A stretch of 64,000 bases of DNA from Phycisphaerales bacterium (GTDB lineage: Bacteria; Planctomycetota; Phycisphaerae; Phycisphaerales; UBA1924): the NCBI GenBank assembly GCA_029260395.1, contig JAJDDJ010000018.1, positions 124,001-188,000 of the forward strand, in the 5' to 3' direction. Under the pieces are notes generated by a model. The model was not told the DNA's origin and made no database searches. It worked only from the letters and a program-made list of their open reading frames with translations. Each line of letters starts with the position of its first letter. The first letter of the stretch is position 1. The translations under genes were made by a program, and so were the position numbers. Shown piece after piece: positions 8,198-19,514 of the stretch.

Positions 8198-8926
8198 TCA
8201 CTCCGCTCCACCCAGCCACCGGCGCATGTCGAGGTCGTCCGGGTCGACGCCCTGCTCCTGGGCCAATCGTCGCGTCTCGTCGTCGATGGCCGGCGAAGGA
8301 GATTGCGAGGGAGTTGGCGGCCGCTCGGCTGGTTGCTTGCTCGATTGGTCTGGAGCCGGTGGCGGCTGGGCGGGAGGTTGAGACGATTGGGGCCGCTCCC
8401 TCGGGTCCTCACCCCCGCTGCCACCTAGACCCGCGGCCTGCTCACCATCAAGCCCGAAGACCCCCAGCCACTGGTCCACCGCAAGCCGGTCCAGCGGGAT
8501 CTCGTGGACCCACTTGGGCAGCGGCTCGGCCTTGTGGCGGGCCGCATCCTCGGCGAGCTGCCGCAGAAAGCCGTCGCTCTTGAGGCTGGTCGCCCGCCTG
8601 AGCCGGGCTGCCTTGATGACCCTTCGGTCGCTGCTCACGACCACCAGCCTCGCCGGATGGGTGGATTTAGACAGCAGTGACTCGATCTCGTCGTCGGCCT
8701 CTCGGCCCGCCCCGGTATAAACGACCCGGGCCTCGCCCACTCGGGTGGCCGCCGGGCCGGTGTGGCCGGTGCCCTGCATGGGGCCATCGCAGATGAGCAC
8801 CCGGGGGGTGCCCGCGTAGCGGCTCTGGGCGATGAGCCATGCCAGCTCGGCCGGGGTGTGGACCACCAACTCGGGCGGCAGCACGCCGCCGACGTGCATC
8901 ACATTGAAGGTATCGATGACCAGCAT
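8198..8926 (-). CDS. NYN-domain (YacP-like) putative RNase with proline-rich tail
   Basis: From the ATG at 8926 it encodes 242 residues. The first ~150 resemble the NYN/PIN-like nuclease fold of YacP proteins, with acidic positions at VIDTFNVMH, LICDGP, ADDEIESLL and VVSSDRRV that would form the metal site. A Pro/Gln/Ser-rich disordered segment (about 180-215) and a short helical end (DDLDMRRWLGG) follow. The open frame continues 104 codons upstream of this ATG without resemblance to the family and would run toward rpsU, so it was trimmed. YacP-type proteins are linked to RNA decay and rRNA maturation; a role here is inferred. Confidence 0.75.
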   Translation of the reverse strand: MLVIDTFNVMHVGGVLPPELVVHTPAELAWLIAQSRYAGTPRVLICDGPMQGTGHTGPAATRVGEARVVYTGAGREADDEIESLLSKSTHPARLVVVSSDRRVIKAARLRRATSLKSDGFLRQLAEDAARHKAEPLPKWVHEIPLDRLAVDQWLGVFGLDGEQAAGLGGSGGEDPRERPQSSQPPAQPPPAPDQSSKQPAERPPTPSQSPSPAIDDETRRLAQEQGVDPDDLDMRRWLGGAE

Positions 8927-9131
8927 GGGCTGGCCGAGCGTATTCCCAGGCCCGCGAGGCGGGATGTCGGCACAGCCAGAGCCGGTTTCCGCCGATGAGG
9001 AACCCTCTGGGGCTTGACCCGCTGGGGCGGGAGCGCTTGAGTAGAGGCCCAGAGCCTGCCTTGATGGCCGGCCACCGCGATGCCCTTGGAGGCACCGCGA
9101 GCAATGAAGACCGAGGAAGGAACGGCAGCGC

Positions 9132-9329
9132 ATGGCGATTCGGATCAAGGCCCGCAGCGGAGAGCACGTCGAGCAGATGATGCGTCGATTCAAGAAGCTC
9201 TGCGAGAAGGAAGGGCTTACCAAAGACATCAAGCGCAAAGAGTTCTACGAGAAGCCCTCGGAGCGCAACCGCCGCGCTGCCCGCAAGGCCGCCAACCGCG
9301 TGGCCCGCGAAGACTTCCCCAGCCGCTGA
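9132..9329 (+). CDS. rpsU: 30S ribosomal protein S21
   Basis: A 65-residue basic protein with the S21 pattern RFKKLCEKEGLTKDIKRKEF followed by EKPSERNRRAARKAANR. S21 sits near the anti-Shine-Dalgarno region of the 30S subunit. It is monocistronic, divergent from the NYN gene, and followed about 50 bases later by a strong intrinsic terminator (9378-9430). Confidence 0.95.
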   Translation: MAIRIKARSGEHVEQMMRRFKKLCEKEGLTKDIKRKEFYEKPSERNRRAARKAANRVAREDFPSR

Positions 9330-9377
9330 GGCTGGAATGGACCCGGCCTATTGCGGCCCGCTGCTGAACTGGTTTCG

Positions 9378-9430
9378 CCCCGCCCATTGAGCGTCCCCAA
9401 CGGATGCTCAGAGCGGGGTGTTTCATTTTT
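9378..9430 (+). terminator. Intrinsic terminator of rpsU
   Basis: An outer stem CCCCGC/GCGGGG (9378-9383 with 9413-9418) encloses an inner stem TGAGCGTCC/GGATGCTCA with loop CCAAC. It is followed by GTGTTTCATTTTT, ending at 9430. Confidence 0.85.
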
Positions 9431-9587
9431 GGGCCGGTTTTGATGCCTGGTTCGAGCCTCTGAGCGTGGCCTTGGCAATCGGCACGGATAAGCTTTGTTC
9501 CGTTTTCTTACCTGACGAACGACCAGATTACTCGAACCCACATCCCACGAATCTTCGATCCCGTGCAAGGACCAGAGGCACGGGGCG

Positions 9588-12347
<2,760 letters not shown>

Positions 12348-12380
12348 ACACCGCGTCCGGTCGTCGGCTACGCTGGCCGC

Positions 12381-13265
12381 ATGACCGACATCCAGACGTG
12401 GTTCATCCTTGCCGCTCTTTCCGCAGCCGCCCTGCTCATCGGGGCGGCTGCTTTGCACTTGCTCCCCAAGCTCGGTGAAGGCGGCAAGGCCGCGAGCGTC
12501 TGGCTCTGCAAGGCGCCGGGCCTCGACGTGATGATCACCTACTTCACCGTGCTGCCGATGTTCACGGGCATCATCTACGGCGCGGCGTACTGGGGAAGTT
12601 GGTACGGCTGGCTGGTCGGGCTCTTAGCCGGAGTAAGCGGGCAGGTAGTAGGCCTGCTGATCTGGACCGTGCTGCACGAACTCACCCACCTCAAGCACGT
12701 CAAGGGGCCCCGCATCGTGGGGCACATCAACGCCCGCGTCGGCCGGGTGCGCAACCACGCAGCGGTCTGGACGACCGCGCTGGCCGTGCCCGTGTTCTGG
12801 TTCCTGCGGGTCGCCGAGTACGTGGTCTATCCGCCGCTCACGTGGCTTATCCGCCTGCCCAAGTACAACCACGCGGACTGGGTCAACGTCAGCCGCCACA
12901 AGTTCAACGGGCTCGTCGGTCACGACCTCATCTGGTGCCTCTACTGCGACTGGATGACCGGCATCTGGTCGCTCGGCGGCGAGATGCTCCGCAACGTCGA
13001 GAGCTTCTGGTGCCCCATCCGCTTCGATTCCGCCAAGAAGTGCGCCAACTGCAAGGTCGATTACCCCGACATCGATGGCGGCTGGGCCCCATCCGATGGG
13101 ACCATGGCCGACGTCGTCGCGGTGCTTGATAAGCACTACCCGGGGCCGGACAACACCAACCCCTGGTTCGGCCACCCCGCGCGGCTGACGGTCAGCGCCA
13201 AGCCCCAGCCCGCTGCCTCCACCGAGGCCGCTGACCAGCCCTCGCAGGGCCAAGAGGGCGAATAA
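12381..13265 (+). CDS. Conserved-looking membrane protein with HELTH motif and cysteine clusters
   Basis: A 294-residue protein I do not recognise by name. There are membrane segments at about residues 7-27, 50-70 and 72-98, and the third runs directly into HELTH (residues 99-103), a match to the HExxH zinc-protease motif. A further hydrophobic segment lies near 130-150. A Trp/Cys-rich region follows with GHDLIWCLYCDWMTG, NVESFWCPIRF and CANCKVDYPDIDGGW, giving five cysteines in pairs suited to metal binding. The last ~35 residues are disordered. It starts 33 bases after hppA and is probably co-transcribed. A membrane metallopeptidase is possible, but a third zinc ligand is not evident. Confidence 0.65.
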   Translation: MTDIQTWFILAALSAAALLIGAAALHLLPKLGEGGKAASVWLCKAPGLDVMITYFTVLPMFTGIIYGAAYWGSWYGWLVGLLAGVSGQVVGLLIWTVLHELTHLKHVKGPRIVGHINARVGRVRNHAAVWTTALAVPVFWFLRVAEYVVYPPLTWLIRLPKYNHADWVNVSRHKFNGLVGHDLIWCLYCDWMTGIWSLGGEMLRNVESFWCPIRFDSAKKCANCKVDYPDIDGGWAPSDGTMADVVAVLDKHYPGPDNTNPWFGHPARLTVSAKPQPAASTEAADQPSQGQEGE

Positions 13266-13301
13266 AAAACCGTCCGGCCAAGGAGGACCCGGACCGGACG
13301 G
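13264..13301 (-). terminator. Hairpin with minus-strand terminator polarity
   Basis: An 8-bp perfect stem CCGTCCGG/CCGGACGG (13270-13277 with 13294-13301). On the plus strand it is preceded by an A-run (13264-13269), so read on the minus strand it is a hairpin followed by six T. The plus-strand membrane-protein gene ends at 13265, so the hairpin may also end that transcript. No minus-strand gene feeds it directly. Confidence 0.5.
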
Positions 13302-13382
13302 CTCGTGAGAGGGAGAACCTCGGATCCGCCGTTTGGGGCTGACCCTGAGTTCATGTCTCAATACGGCGGCGGTTCCACCCCT

Positions 13383-13403
13383 GTTCCAAACAATCGTTTG
13401 AAC
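13383..13403. promoter_or_regulatory. Inverted repeat resembling the tetR-region operator
   Basis: Arms GTTC(C)AAAC and GTTTGAAC are separated by AATC, upstream of the hypothetical gene at 13514. The TTC(C)AA and TTGAA half-sites are 8 bases apart, the same geometry as the palindrome at 42022-42041. Binding by the same TetR-type regulator is inference. Confidence 0.4.
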
Positions 13404-13513
13404 GGACAAAAATCCGAGAATCCGATCGGCTGACCCACCGAACCCTCGCTCTGCCTCGGCGCAGGCCGTGGAAAGCGTGTGCAGCCCTGCATGGCGGCAG
13501 GTACCGTCCGGCC

Positions 13514-14329
13514 ATGCTCCTGCCGCACGCCCCCGAGCCCGATGAGATGGCTCTGTGGCCGTTCTTCAACGAGAGGATCACGGACGACGACCTGAGAGAG
13601 GTCGCATCTGCTGATCAGGGATTCTGGCCCGATCGGCTCGATGCGCTGCGAGACATGCTCGGCACCGGCCGATCCGTGACGCGGGACGAGTACCTCGGAC
13701 CGATGTGGCTCGAAGAGTGCTTCGGGCTGCACTCGCACCCGTCTACGCACACGATGTTGCGTGCGTTCTGCGTCTGGCAGATAGTCCGCGCAAACGTGCG
13801 CCTTGGCCATCCGTATCTTGAGTGGCCCGCCTTCGGTTTCCACCAGTTGCTGACGCTCGCCGAAGCGGACCACAACTCGGCGCGCTCCGTCGCTGCGGTC
13901 CTCGGCTGGGTGGGCGAGCGTCGCCATCCGGCGGGCCCTATCCCCCAAAGTCTCGTCGGCCTGGTGCAGAGTGCGGCACTCACGTTGACGAAAGATGCAA
14001 CCGACCTGACCGAACAGCTAGAAGCGATCGACCCGCAGTTCCAAACGGACCTGACCAAGTTTGCAAGCACGGTGGTTCAACAGTACGGGCGTCTCCAAAG
14101 GGATGGTGATAGATCGTGGGCACGAGGTCTGCCGCCAGAAGAAGCAGCGGCACTGCTCTGGAAGAGCGGAGAACTGCCATGGGTCATGTGCCTTGATGAT
14201 TGGAACGATGATGGCGCGCTGCGCGACCTCGTGATTGACTTGTTCAGGCTGATGGCGAGTGAGTCAGCGCTCGTCGAGGAGCGGACCAGTTGGTTGTGCC
14301 GACCCTGGCTCAACTGGAATGAACGTTGA
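13514..14329 (+). CDS. Hypothetical soluble protein
   Basis: A 271-residue protein I cannot assign. No signal peptide or membrane segment is visible. It looks mostly alpha-helical, with Trp- and Asp-rich patches (ALWPFFNERITDDDLREV, LPWVMCLDDWNDDGALRDL, SWLCRPWLNWNER). It is preceded by an inverted repeat at 13383-13403 and converges with tag. Slightly lower GC wobble use than its neighbours suggests, without proving, that it is accessory. Confidence 0.6.
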   Translation: MLLPHAPEPDEMALWPFFNERITDDDLREVASADQGFWPDRLDALRDMLGTGRSVTRDEYLGPMWLEECFGLHSHPSTHTMLRAFCVWQIVRANVRLGHPYLEWPAFGFHQLLTLAEADHNSARSVAAVLGWVGERRHPAGPIPQSLVGLVQSAALTLTKDATDLTEQLEAIDPQFQTDLTKFASTVVQQYGRLQRDGDRSWARGLPPEEAAALLWKSGELPWVMCLDDWNDDGALRDLVIDLFRLMASESALVEERTSWLCRPWLNWNER

Positions 14330-14362
14330 TCACCAACCATTGCGAGCACGCGCACTTCCTTG

Positions 14363-14956
14363 CTAGCAACCGCGCTGGTCCGCATGCCGAAAGCAGCTCA
14401 CAAGGTGGTCGTCCACCATGCCCACAGCTTGCATGAACGCGTAGCACGTCGTCGGTCCGACGAACCGGAAGCCCCGCTTCTTCAGGTCCTTGCTCATCGC
14501 TTCCGACGCCTGTGTCTTCGCCGGCGCATCCTGATGCGTCTTGAGCCGGTTGGCCACAGGCTCCCCGCCCACGAACGCCCAGAGGTACGAAGCCAGGTCA
14601 ATCCCCGACTCAGCGGTCAACTGCTCGACCGCTCGCGCATTATCGATGATCGCGCTCAGCTTGCCTCGATGCCGAATGAGCCCCGCGTCTTTGAGGCACG
14701 ATTCCAGTTGCGACTTGGTCATGCGCGCAACGCACGATGCATCGAACCCGAAGAATCGCTCGCGGTATCGCTCTCGCTTGCGGAGCACCGTGATCCAGCT
14801 CAGACCAGCCTGCTGACCTTCGAGGCACAGCATCTCGAATAGGTGCACCGGGTCTCGGCTCGGCACGCCCCACTCCTCGTCGTGGTATCGCACGTACAGC
14901 GGCTCGTCGCCGCACCACGGGCACCGGGTCAAACTGTCACGGTTATCGCGGGCCAT
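14363..14956 (-). CDS. tag: DNA-3-methyladenine glycosylase I
   Basis: Excises 3-methyladenine from alkylated DNA in base excision repair. It is 197 residues, normal length. It has the N-terminal zinc cysteine in RCPWCGDEPLYVRYHDEEWG, the active region FEMLCLEGQQAGLSWITVL (catalytic glutamate), the helix-hairpin-like GLIRHRGKLSAIIDNARA and the C-terminal ligands in MVDDHLVSCFRH. The pattern FRFVGPTTCYAFMQAVGMVDDH is characteristic. It lies 3 bases after the dehydratase stop, so it is probably the last gene of a CPBP-dehydratase-tag transcript. Confidence 0.95.
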   Translation of the reverse strand: MARDNRDSLTRCPWCGDEPLYVRYHDEEWGVPSRDPVHLFEMLCLEGQQAGLSWITVLRKRERYRERFFGFDASCVARMTKSQLESCLKDAGLIRHRGKLSAIIDNARAVEQLTAESGIDLASYLWAFVGGEPVANRLKTHQDAPAKTQASEAMSKDLKKRGFRFVGPTTCYAFMQAVGMVDDHLVSCFRHADQRGC

Positions 14957-14959
14957 GCG

Positions 14960-15970
14960 TTACCCCTTGAGCATCTCGGCGAGCACAGCGGGGTCCACGT
15001 TCCCGCCAGTCAGCACCACGCCGATGCGCAAGCCTTTCGCTCGCTCCCTCATGCCGAGCAGGCCCGCCAGCGCCAAGGTGCCAGTCGGCTCCACGACCAG
15101 CTTCAGTTCGCGCGCCGCCAGTTTGGTTGCGCTGACGATCTCGGCCTCGCTCGCTGTGATGATGTCGTCCACATGTTCCATAACCAGCGGGAACGTGAAC
15201 CGGCCCATGTACGGCGTGCGCGCGCCGTCGGCGATCGTCTGCGGGTTCTCCACCGCGTGCAGCACACCCGAGCGAAAGCTCCGGGCGGCATCGTCCGCGA
15301 GCGTGGGTTCAACCCCCACGACTCGCGTGTCGGGCGAGAGCGCTTTGGCCACTATCGCGCACCCGCTGAGCAGCCCGCCCCCGCCGAGGCAGACCAAGAG
15401 CAAGTCCATCGGCTCGCTCGCGTCCTCAAGTAATTCCAACGCCACCGTCCCTTGGCCCGCGATCACGCGCACATCGTCGTAGGGCGGAACCACCTCCAGC
15501 CCTTGGGCCTCGGCGATCTGCTCGCCAAGCTCCTCGCGCTTGGTGGTTTGCGGGTCGTACTCGACCACCCGGCTGCCATCGGCTGCTTGCAACAGCAGCG
15601 CCTTGGTTCGCGCGAGCTTCACGCACGGCGCATCGCTCGGCATCACCACCACCGCGAGCCTTCCGAGCATCGCAGCGGCCTTGGCGATCGCCTGCGCGTG
15701 GTTGCCCGATGAGTATGCCAGCACACCGGTGCCAGCATCGGTCTGGCTCAGCGCGTTGTACGCCCCACGAAACTTGAACGCGTTGATGTGCTGCAGGTTC
15801 TCGCACTTGAGCCACACCCGGCTCGCCCCCGTGCGCTCTTCCAGCATCGGCGAGCGGACCGTCGGCGTGCGCACGGCGATGCCCCTTAGCCGCTCTGATG
15901 CGGCGCGCACATCGTCGATGGTCACACAGTTGATGAGTGAACGATCAGGCGGCTGGCCTACACGGTTCAT
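14960..15970 (-). CDS. PLP-dependent threonine/serine dehydratase family enzyme
   Basis: From the ATG at 15970 it has 336 residues, the length of short catabolic threonine dehydratases, serine racemases and 3-hydroxyaspartate dehydratases; the ACT regulatory domain of biosynthetic IlvA is absent. The PLP lysine is in INAFKFRGAYNAL. The substrate loop is SSGNHAQAIA, the phosphate loop CLGGGGLLSGC, and the C-terminal ligand region VVLTGGNVD. The activity is probably deamination of threonine or serine to the 2-oxo acid. The exact substrate cannot be read from the sequence. A GTG/ATG further upstream would overlap the CPBP gene. Confidence 0.85.
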   Translation of the reverse strand: MNRVGQPPDRSLINCVTIDDVRAASERLRGIAVRTPTVRSPMLEERTGASRVWLKCENLQHINAFKFRGAYNALSQTDAGTGVLAYSSGNHAQAIAKAAAMLGRLAVVVMPSDAPCVKLARTKALLLQAADGSRVVEYDPQTTKREELGEQIAEAQGLEVVPPYDDVRVIAGQGTVALELLEDASEPMDLLLVCLGGGGLLSGCAIVAKALSPDTRVVGVEPTLADDAARSFRSGVLHAVENPQTIADGARTPYMGRFTFPLVMEHVDDIITASEAEIVSATKLAARELKLVVEPTGTLALAGLLGMRERAKGLRIGVVLTGGNVDPAVLAEMLKG

Positions 15971-15992
15971 GCGCACACGATAGTGAGGCCCG

Positions 15993-17018
15993 TCACGACC
16001 CGCTCGCACCCGCCAAACCCAAAATTACGTTGAGTGCGTTGAACGCCGCGTGCATGGCGATGGGCACCCCCATGCGCTTGGTGCGTTCGTACGCGAGCCC
16101 GCAGCTCAGCCCGAGCCCGAAGATACCCACCGCTGCGTACCACGGCACGCCCCCCGCCCCGCCGCCATCATTGCCATTGCCGCCGTCGCCCCCCACCATG
16201 TGCATCGCGGCGAAAATCAGCGAGGTCAGGATGATCCCCGTCCACACGTTGCCCGTCGCCTTGAAAAGCGCCGACTGCAGGAACGCGCGGTAAGCGACCT
16301 CCTCGATCACCGGGATCGCGATAACCACCGCCGCGATGATGACCCACGTCCACGGGTCGGAGCTGTTATCCACGATCAACGACAGCGTCGGGTGCGCCAC
16401 CTCGTTCGGCGGCAGCTTGTTGCCCGAGACCGCCTCGTGCGCCGTTTGAGCGCCCTCGCCCAGCAGCAGCACGATCGGCAGCGCCAGCACGAAGAGCCCA
16501 AGCCCGATCGGCCAGTCCGCAGCCTTGGGCCGAAGCCCCGCGTTGGGTGCCGACCGCGCGACGATGTACCCCATCACCAGCGCCACGGTCACGCCCGCGA
16601 GGCTCGCGATGAGCATCGGCACCGCCAACCGCCGGACCTTGGCATCGCCCCCGCCGAGCCAACTCGCATCCAGCCAGTCCGCCCCGGCTACCGCTCCCCC
16701 AGCGAGCGGTAGCGAGAGCATCACCATGATCGCACAGAACACCCAAACAAGGCTCGGCAGGGCCTTGACGTCTCTCAGGCCCGACCGTCCGAGTGAGCCG
16801 GGTTTGATCACATCTCCTGCCCAAAGCATCGCAAGCACCACCACCGAAGCGCCGATAAGCAGCGGGAGCTGGTACTTGCCAGCCCCCTCGGCGATGTCGC
16901 TCAGGGTGACCGCGGCCACGTCCTGCTGCCTGACGCCGCCAGCCTGAGATTCACGCGCGAAACACTCCGAAGGACCCGCGAAGAACATCAGGCCAAGCAA
17001 GGCAACAATGAAGCCCAT
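15993..17018 (-). CDS. CPBP-family (Abi/Rce1-like) intramembrane metalloprotease
   Basis: From the ATG at 17018 it is 341 residues. It begins with a signal-like hydrophobic segment (MGFIVALLGLMFFAG), then a soluble stretch to about residue 45 and several membrane helices. The CPBP/Rce1 motifs are EEVAYRAF (EExxxR), a later FAAMHMV histidine and the final HAAFNAL. A Gly/Asn-rich loop (GGDGGNGNDGGGAGG) sits between the last two helices. The start was trimmed from a longer frame because the upstream part is antisense to trpC. Its first codons overlap the trpC start on the opposite strand. The substrate is unknown. Confidence 0.85.
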   Translation of the reverse strand: MGFIVALLGLMFFAGPSECFARESQAGGVRQQDVAAVTLSDIAEGAGKYQLPLLIGASVVVLAMLWAGDVIKPGSLGRSGLRDVKALPSLVWVFCAIMVMLSLPLAGGAVAGADWLDASWLGGGDAKVRRLAVPMLIASLAGVTVALVMGYIVARSAPNAGLRPKAADWPIGLGLFVLALPIVLLLGEGAQTAHEAVSGNKLPPNEVAHPTLSLIVDNSSDPWTWVIIAAVVIAIPVIEEVAYRAFLQSALFKATGNVWTGIILTSLIFAAMHMVGGDGGNGNDGGGAGGVPWYAAVGIFGLGLSCGLAYERTKRMGVPIAMHAAFNALNVILGLAGASGS

Positions 17019-17907
17019 GGATCCCACGCCGCCTGAACAACCAGACCCACGTGAGCCCGACGGCGACAAGCCCGCCGCCAGCGCACGGCCTATGCCCGCT
17101 GTGCTGAGCGAGATCGTGACCCACAAATTGGCCGAGGTTGAACGCGCCAAGGCACGGATTCCTTTCCGCGAGCTCGAGGCCCAGGTAGCAGCGGCCGAGC
17201 CGCCGCGAAACTTCTTCGCAGCCCTTACCCGCACCGACAGGCGCTCGGCCATCATCGCCGAGATCAAGCGGGCCAGCCCCAGCGCCGGGCTCATCCGGCC
17301 CGAGTACGAGGGCGACGGGTTCGATCCGTCCGCTATCGCCCGAGCTTATACCGACCAAGGAGCATCGGCGATCTCATGCCTCACGGACGAAAAGTACTTC
17401 TCGGGCCACCTGACATACCTCGAAACTGTCAAGGCTGCCTCGCCGCTGCCGGTGCTCCGCAAGGATTTCATCGTGGACCCTTGGCAGCTTTGGGAAAGCC
17501 GGGCCGCCGGGGCCGACGCGGTGCTGCTCATCGCCGAGTGCCTCACCGAGAGCCGGCTCGTGGACCTGCTGATCCTCTCCCAGCAGCTCCAGATGACCGC
17601 CCTGATCGAGGTCCATTCGATGGACAACCTCCTGAGAGTCAGGCCCCACATCGGTTTCCCGCACCCCGCGTACAGCCTGCTCGGTATCAACAACCGGGAT
17701 CTCCACACGATGAAGGTGGACCTCAACAACACCCTCCGGCTGGTCGATCTGGTGGATGATCCGGGCGTGCTGGTGAGCGAATCCGGCATCAGGACCCCGG
17801 ATGACCTTGCCCGGCTGCGTGAAGCCGGAGTCAAGATCGCCCTCGTGGGCGAGCACCTGATGCGTCAGCCCGACCCCGGACAAGCCCTTGGCCAGCTGTT
17901 GGCATAG
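17008..17907 (+). CDS. trpC: Indole-3-glycerol phosphate synthase
   Basis: Closes the indole ring in tryptophan synthesis. The barrel shows IIAEIKRASPSAGLI (catalytic lysine), LTDEKYFSGHL, VLRKDFIVDPWQLWESRAAG, ALIEVHSMDNL, LGINNRDLHTMKVDL and VSESGIRTPDDLARL. The start at 17008 gives 299 residues with a Pro/Asp-rich N-terminal tail. An ATG at 17092 gives 271 residues, closer to the family norm, but AAGG upstream of 17008 favours the longer form. Its 5' end overlaps the divergent CPBP start by about 11 bases. trpF is 13 kb away, so trp genes are dispersed. Confidence 0.95.
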   Translation: MKPMDPTPPEQPDPREPDGDKPAASARPMPAVLSEIVTHKLAEVERAKARIPFRELEAQVAAAEPPRNFFAALTRTDRRSAIIAEIKRASPSAGLIRPEYEGDGFDPSAIARAYTDQGASAISCLTDEKYFSGHLTYLETVKAASPLPVLRKDFIVDPWQLWESRAAGADAVLLIAECLTESRLVDLLILSQQLQMTALIEVHSMDNLLRVRPHIGFPHPAYSLLGINNRDLHTMKVDLNNTLRLVDLVDDPGVLVSESGIRTPDDLARLREAGVKIALVGEHLMRQPDPGQALGQLLA

Positions 17908-17989
17908 TGGGCCATCCCCCACCGTACGATCACTGAGACACACCTGACCGCTGAGCCCAGCCCAGCCGACCGAGACGAGGAACCCGACC

Positions 17990-19363
17990 ATGCTCTTCAG
18001 CCAAATGCTTACCCCGACGTGCCTCGCCGCCTCGCTCATGTTCGCTACGGCGCTCGCCCCATCGATGGCGCGCGCGCAAGACGAGGCCACCGAAGCCGCT
18101 GAGGCCCAGCGGAGCGAAAGACCCGAGGCCCCGAAGGAACCCAAACCCGACCCGCAAGCCGCCGAGGCACGCGAGCTGCTCGAAGCGGCCAGCAAGCTGC
18201 TCACCGACGCGGGCGCGTTCTCTGCGGACATCGAACTTGCAGCCGACATCGAGCAAGCTTTCGCACGCGACCTGATGCCGACCGCATCGGGCACGATGGT
18301 CGCCGCCGAAGGGCCAGATGGCGAGTGGCGTGTGCGCATCGAGGGCACCACCCGCGCGATGGGCCAGAACGAGGACTCGAACTTTGATGTGCTCTGGGAG
18401 AGCCCCAACGTCACCACCATTGAGCACCTCGCCAACAAAGTTATCGAGGGGCCTGCCACGAGGGTTAAGGGCGTGCTGCTCAGCACCGTCGGCCGCCTCC
18501 AGAGCATCCCGGGCCTTTCCGAGGGCGGAGCGCCGTTCGCTGCCTTGCTCGCCAGCACCACCAGCAGGCTCACCCTCGGCGACGACGTCGTCATCGACGA
18601 TGTCGACTGCCGTGTTGTGCGCGCCACTCTGGTCGTTGCTGGCAAGCCCCAGTACCACTCCATCACACTCGGCGCGGACGACCACCTGCCCCGCCGAATC
18701 ATGCGGCACAACATCGGATTTGGAAGCGGCCCCGCCATCGGCACCGAGTTCAGCAACTTCGTGCTCGGCGAAGAGGCTGCGGCAGGCAAGACCTGGACGA
18801 TCGACACACCCTCGGGCTACGAGCGCGACATCATCGAAACGCCCCAGGCCCGCATCCCCAACCGCACGACCACCGGTGCTGGCACGGACGCCGGAGCCAA
18901 GAGCCCGAAGATCACCCCCAGCTACCCCCTCAGCCCCAAGTGGCAGTTCCAGACCCGCGAGGGCGAGGTCGTCTCGCGCGCCTCCCTTAACGGCATGACC
19001 AGCGTGCTCTACTTCTGGGGCACGTGGTCCATCCCGTCCAAGCAGGCGGCTCCGCTCAACAATCAGCTCTGGGAAGACTTCGGCGAGCAGAAGCACTTCA
19101 AGATGGTCGGCCTCGCGGTCCGCGAACGCGACCCTGAAGCGGCGTACGAAGCGATCGATGAAGCCGGCTTCGGCTGGACCCAGCTCGTCGGTGCCGACAA
19201 GGTCGCGAGGCTCTTCGAGGTCGAGCGTTACCCGACGTGGTACGTCGTCGGCCCAGCGGGCGAGGTGCTGTACCAATCCGGCAAGCCCGAGGGCGGCGAC
19301 TTCGAGCCAATTTTCGCCGATATGCGCAAGGCCATCGAGAAGGGGCTCGAGCTCTCCAAGTAA
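17990..19363 (+). CDS. Exported protein with degenerate thioredoxin-fold domain
   Basis: A 457-residue protein. It has a signal peptide to about 31 (ending SMARAQ), a Glu/Pro/Ala-rich linker, then a ~230-residue domain resembling outer-membrane-lipoprotein sorting or DUF2092-type folds. From about residue 320 there is a TlpA/AhpC-like thioredoxin fold with SVLYFWGTWSIPSKQAAPLN, where the usual WCxxC reads WSIPS. Both redox cysteines are gone. The cis-proline region YPTWYVV is retained. It therefore cannot act as a disulfide reductase; a binding or structural role is inferred. It lies 82 bases after trpC. Confidence 0.75.
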   Translation: MLFSQMLTPTCLAASLMFATALAPSMARAQDEATEAAEAQRSERPEAPKEPKPDPQAAEARELLEAASKLLTDAGAFSADIELAADIEQAFARDLMPTASGTMVAAEGPDGEWRVRIEGTTRAMGQNEDSNFDVLWESPNVTTIEHLANKVIEGPATRVKGVLLSTVGRLQSIPGLSEGGAPFAALLASTTSRLTLGDDVVIDDVDCRVVRATLVVAGKPQYHSITLGADDHLPRRIMRHNIGFGSGPAIGTEFSNFVLGEEAAAGKTWTIDTPSGYERDIIETPQARIPNRTTTGAGTDAGAKSPKITPSYPLSPKWQFQTREGEVVSRASLNGMTSVLYFWGTWSIPSKQAAPLNNQLWEDFGEQKHFKMVGLAVRERDPEAAYEAIDEAGFGWTQLVGADKVARLFEVERYPTWYVVGPAGEVLYQSGKPEGGDFEPIFADMRKAIEKGLELSK

Positions 19364-19416
19364 GCTCGGTACGCGGCAGCGTTCATCGCCGCGCCACATA
19401 GGCTCATTGTCCAATG

Positions 19417-19446
19417 AAAAAACCTCTCGCCCCGAAGGGCGAGAGG
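19417..19446 (-). terminator. Intrinsic terminator of the minus-strand RNA
   Basis: A perfect 10-bp stem CCTCTCGCCC/GGGCGAGAGG (19423-19432 with 19437-19446) with loop CGAA. On the minus strand it is followed by six T (19422-19417). The plus-strand thioredoxin-fold gene ends at 19363, so the hairpin may serve both directions. Confidence 0.8.
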
Positions 19447-19514
19447 CGTGTTGCAAACATCCGTAGGTAGTCTGCGCTCACAACGGGCTGTACCAGAGTG
19501 GCAGCCCCGTCGAG

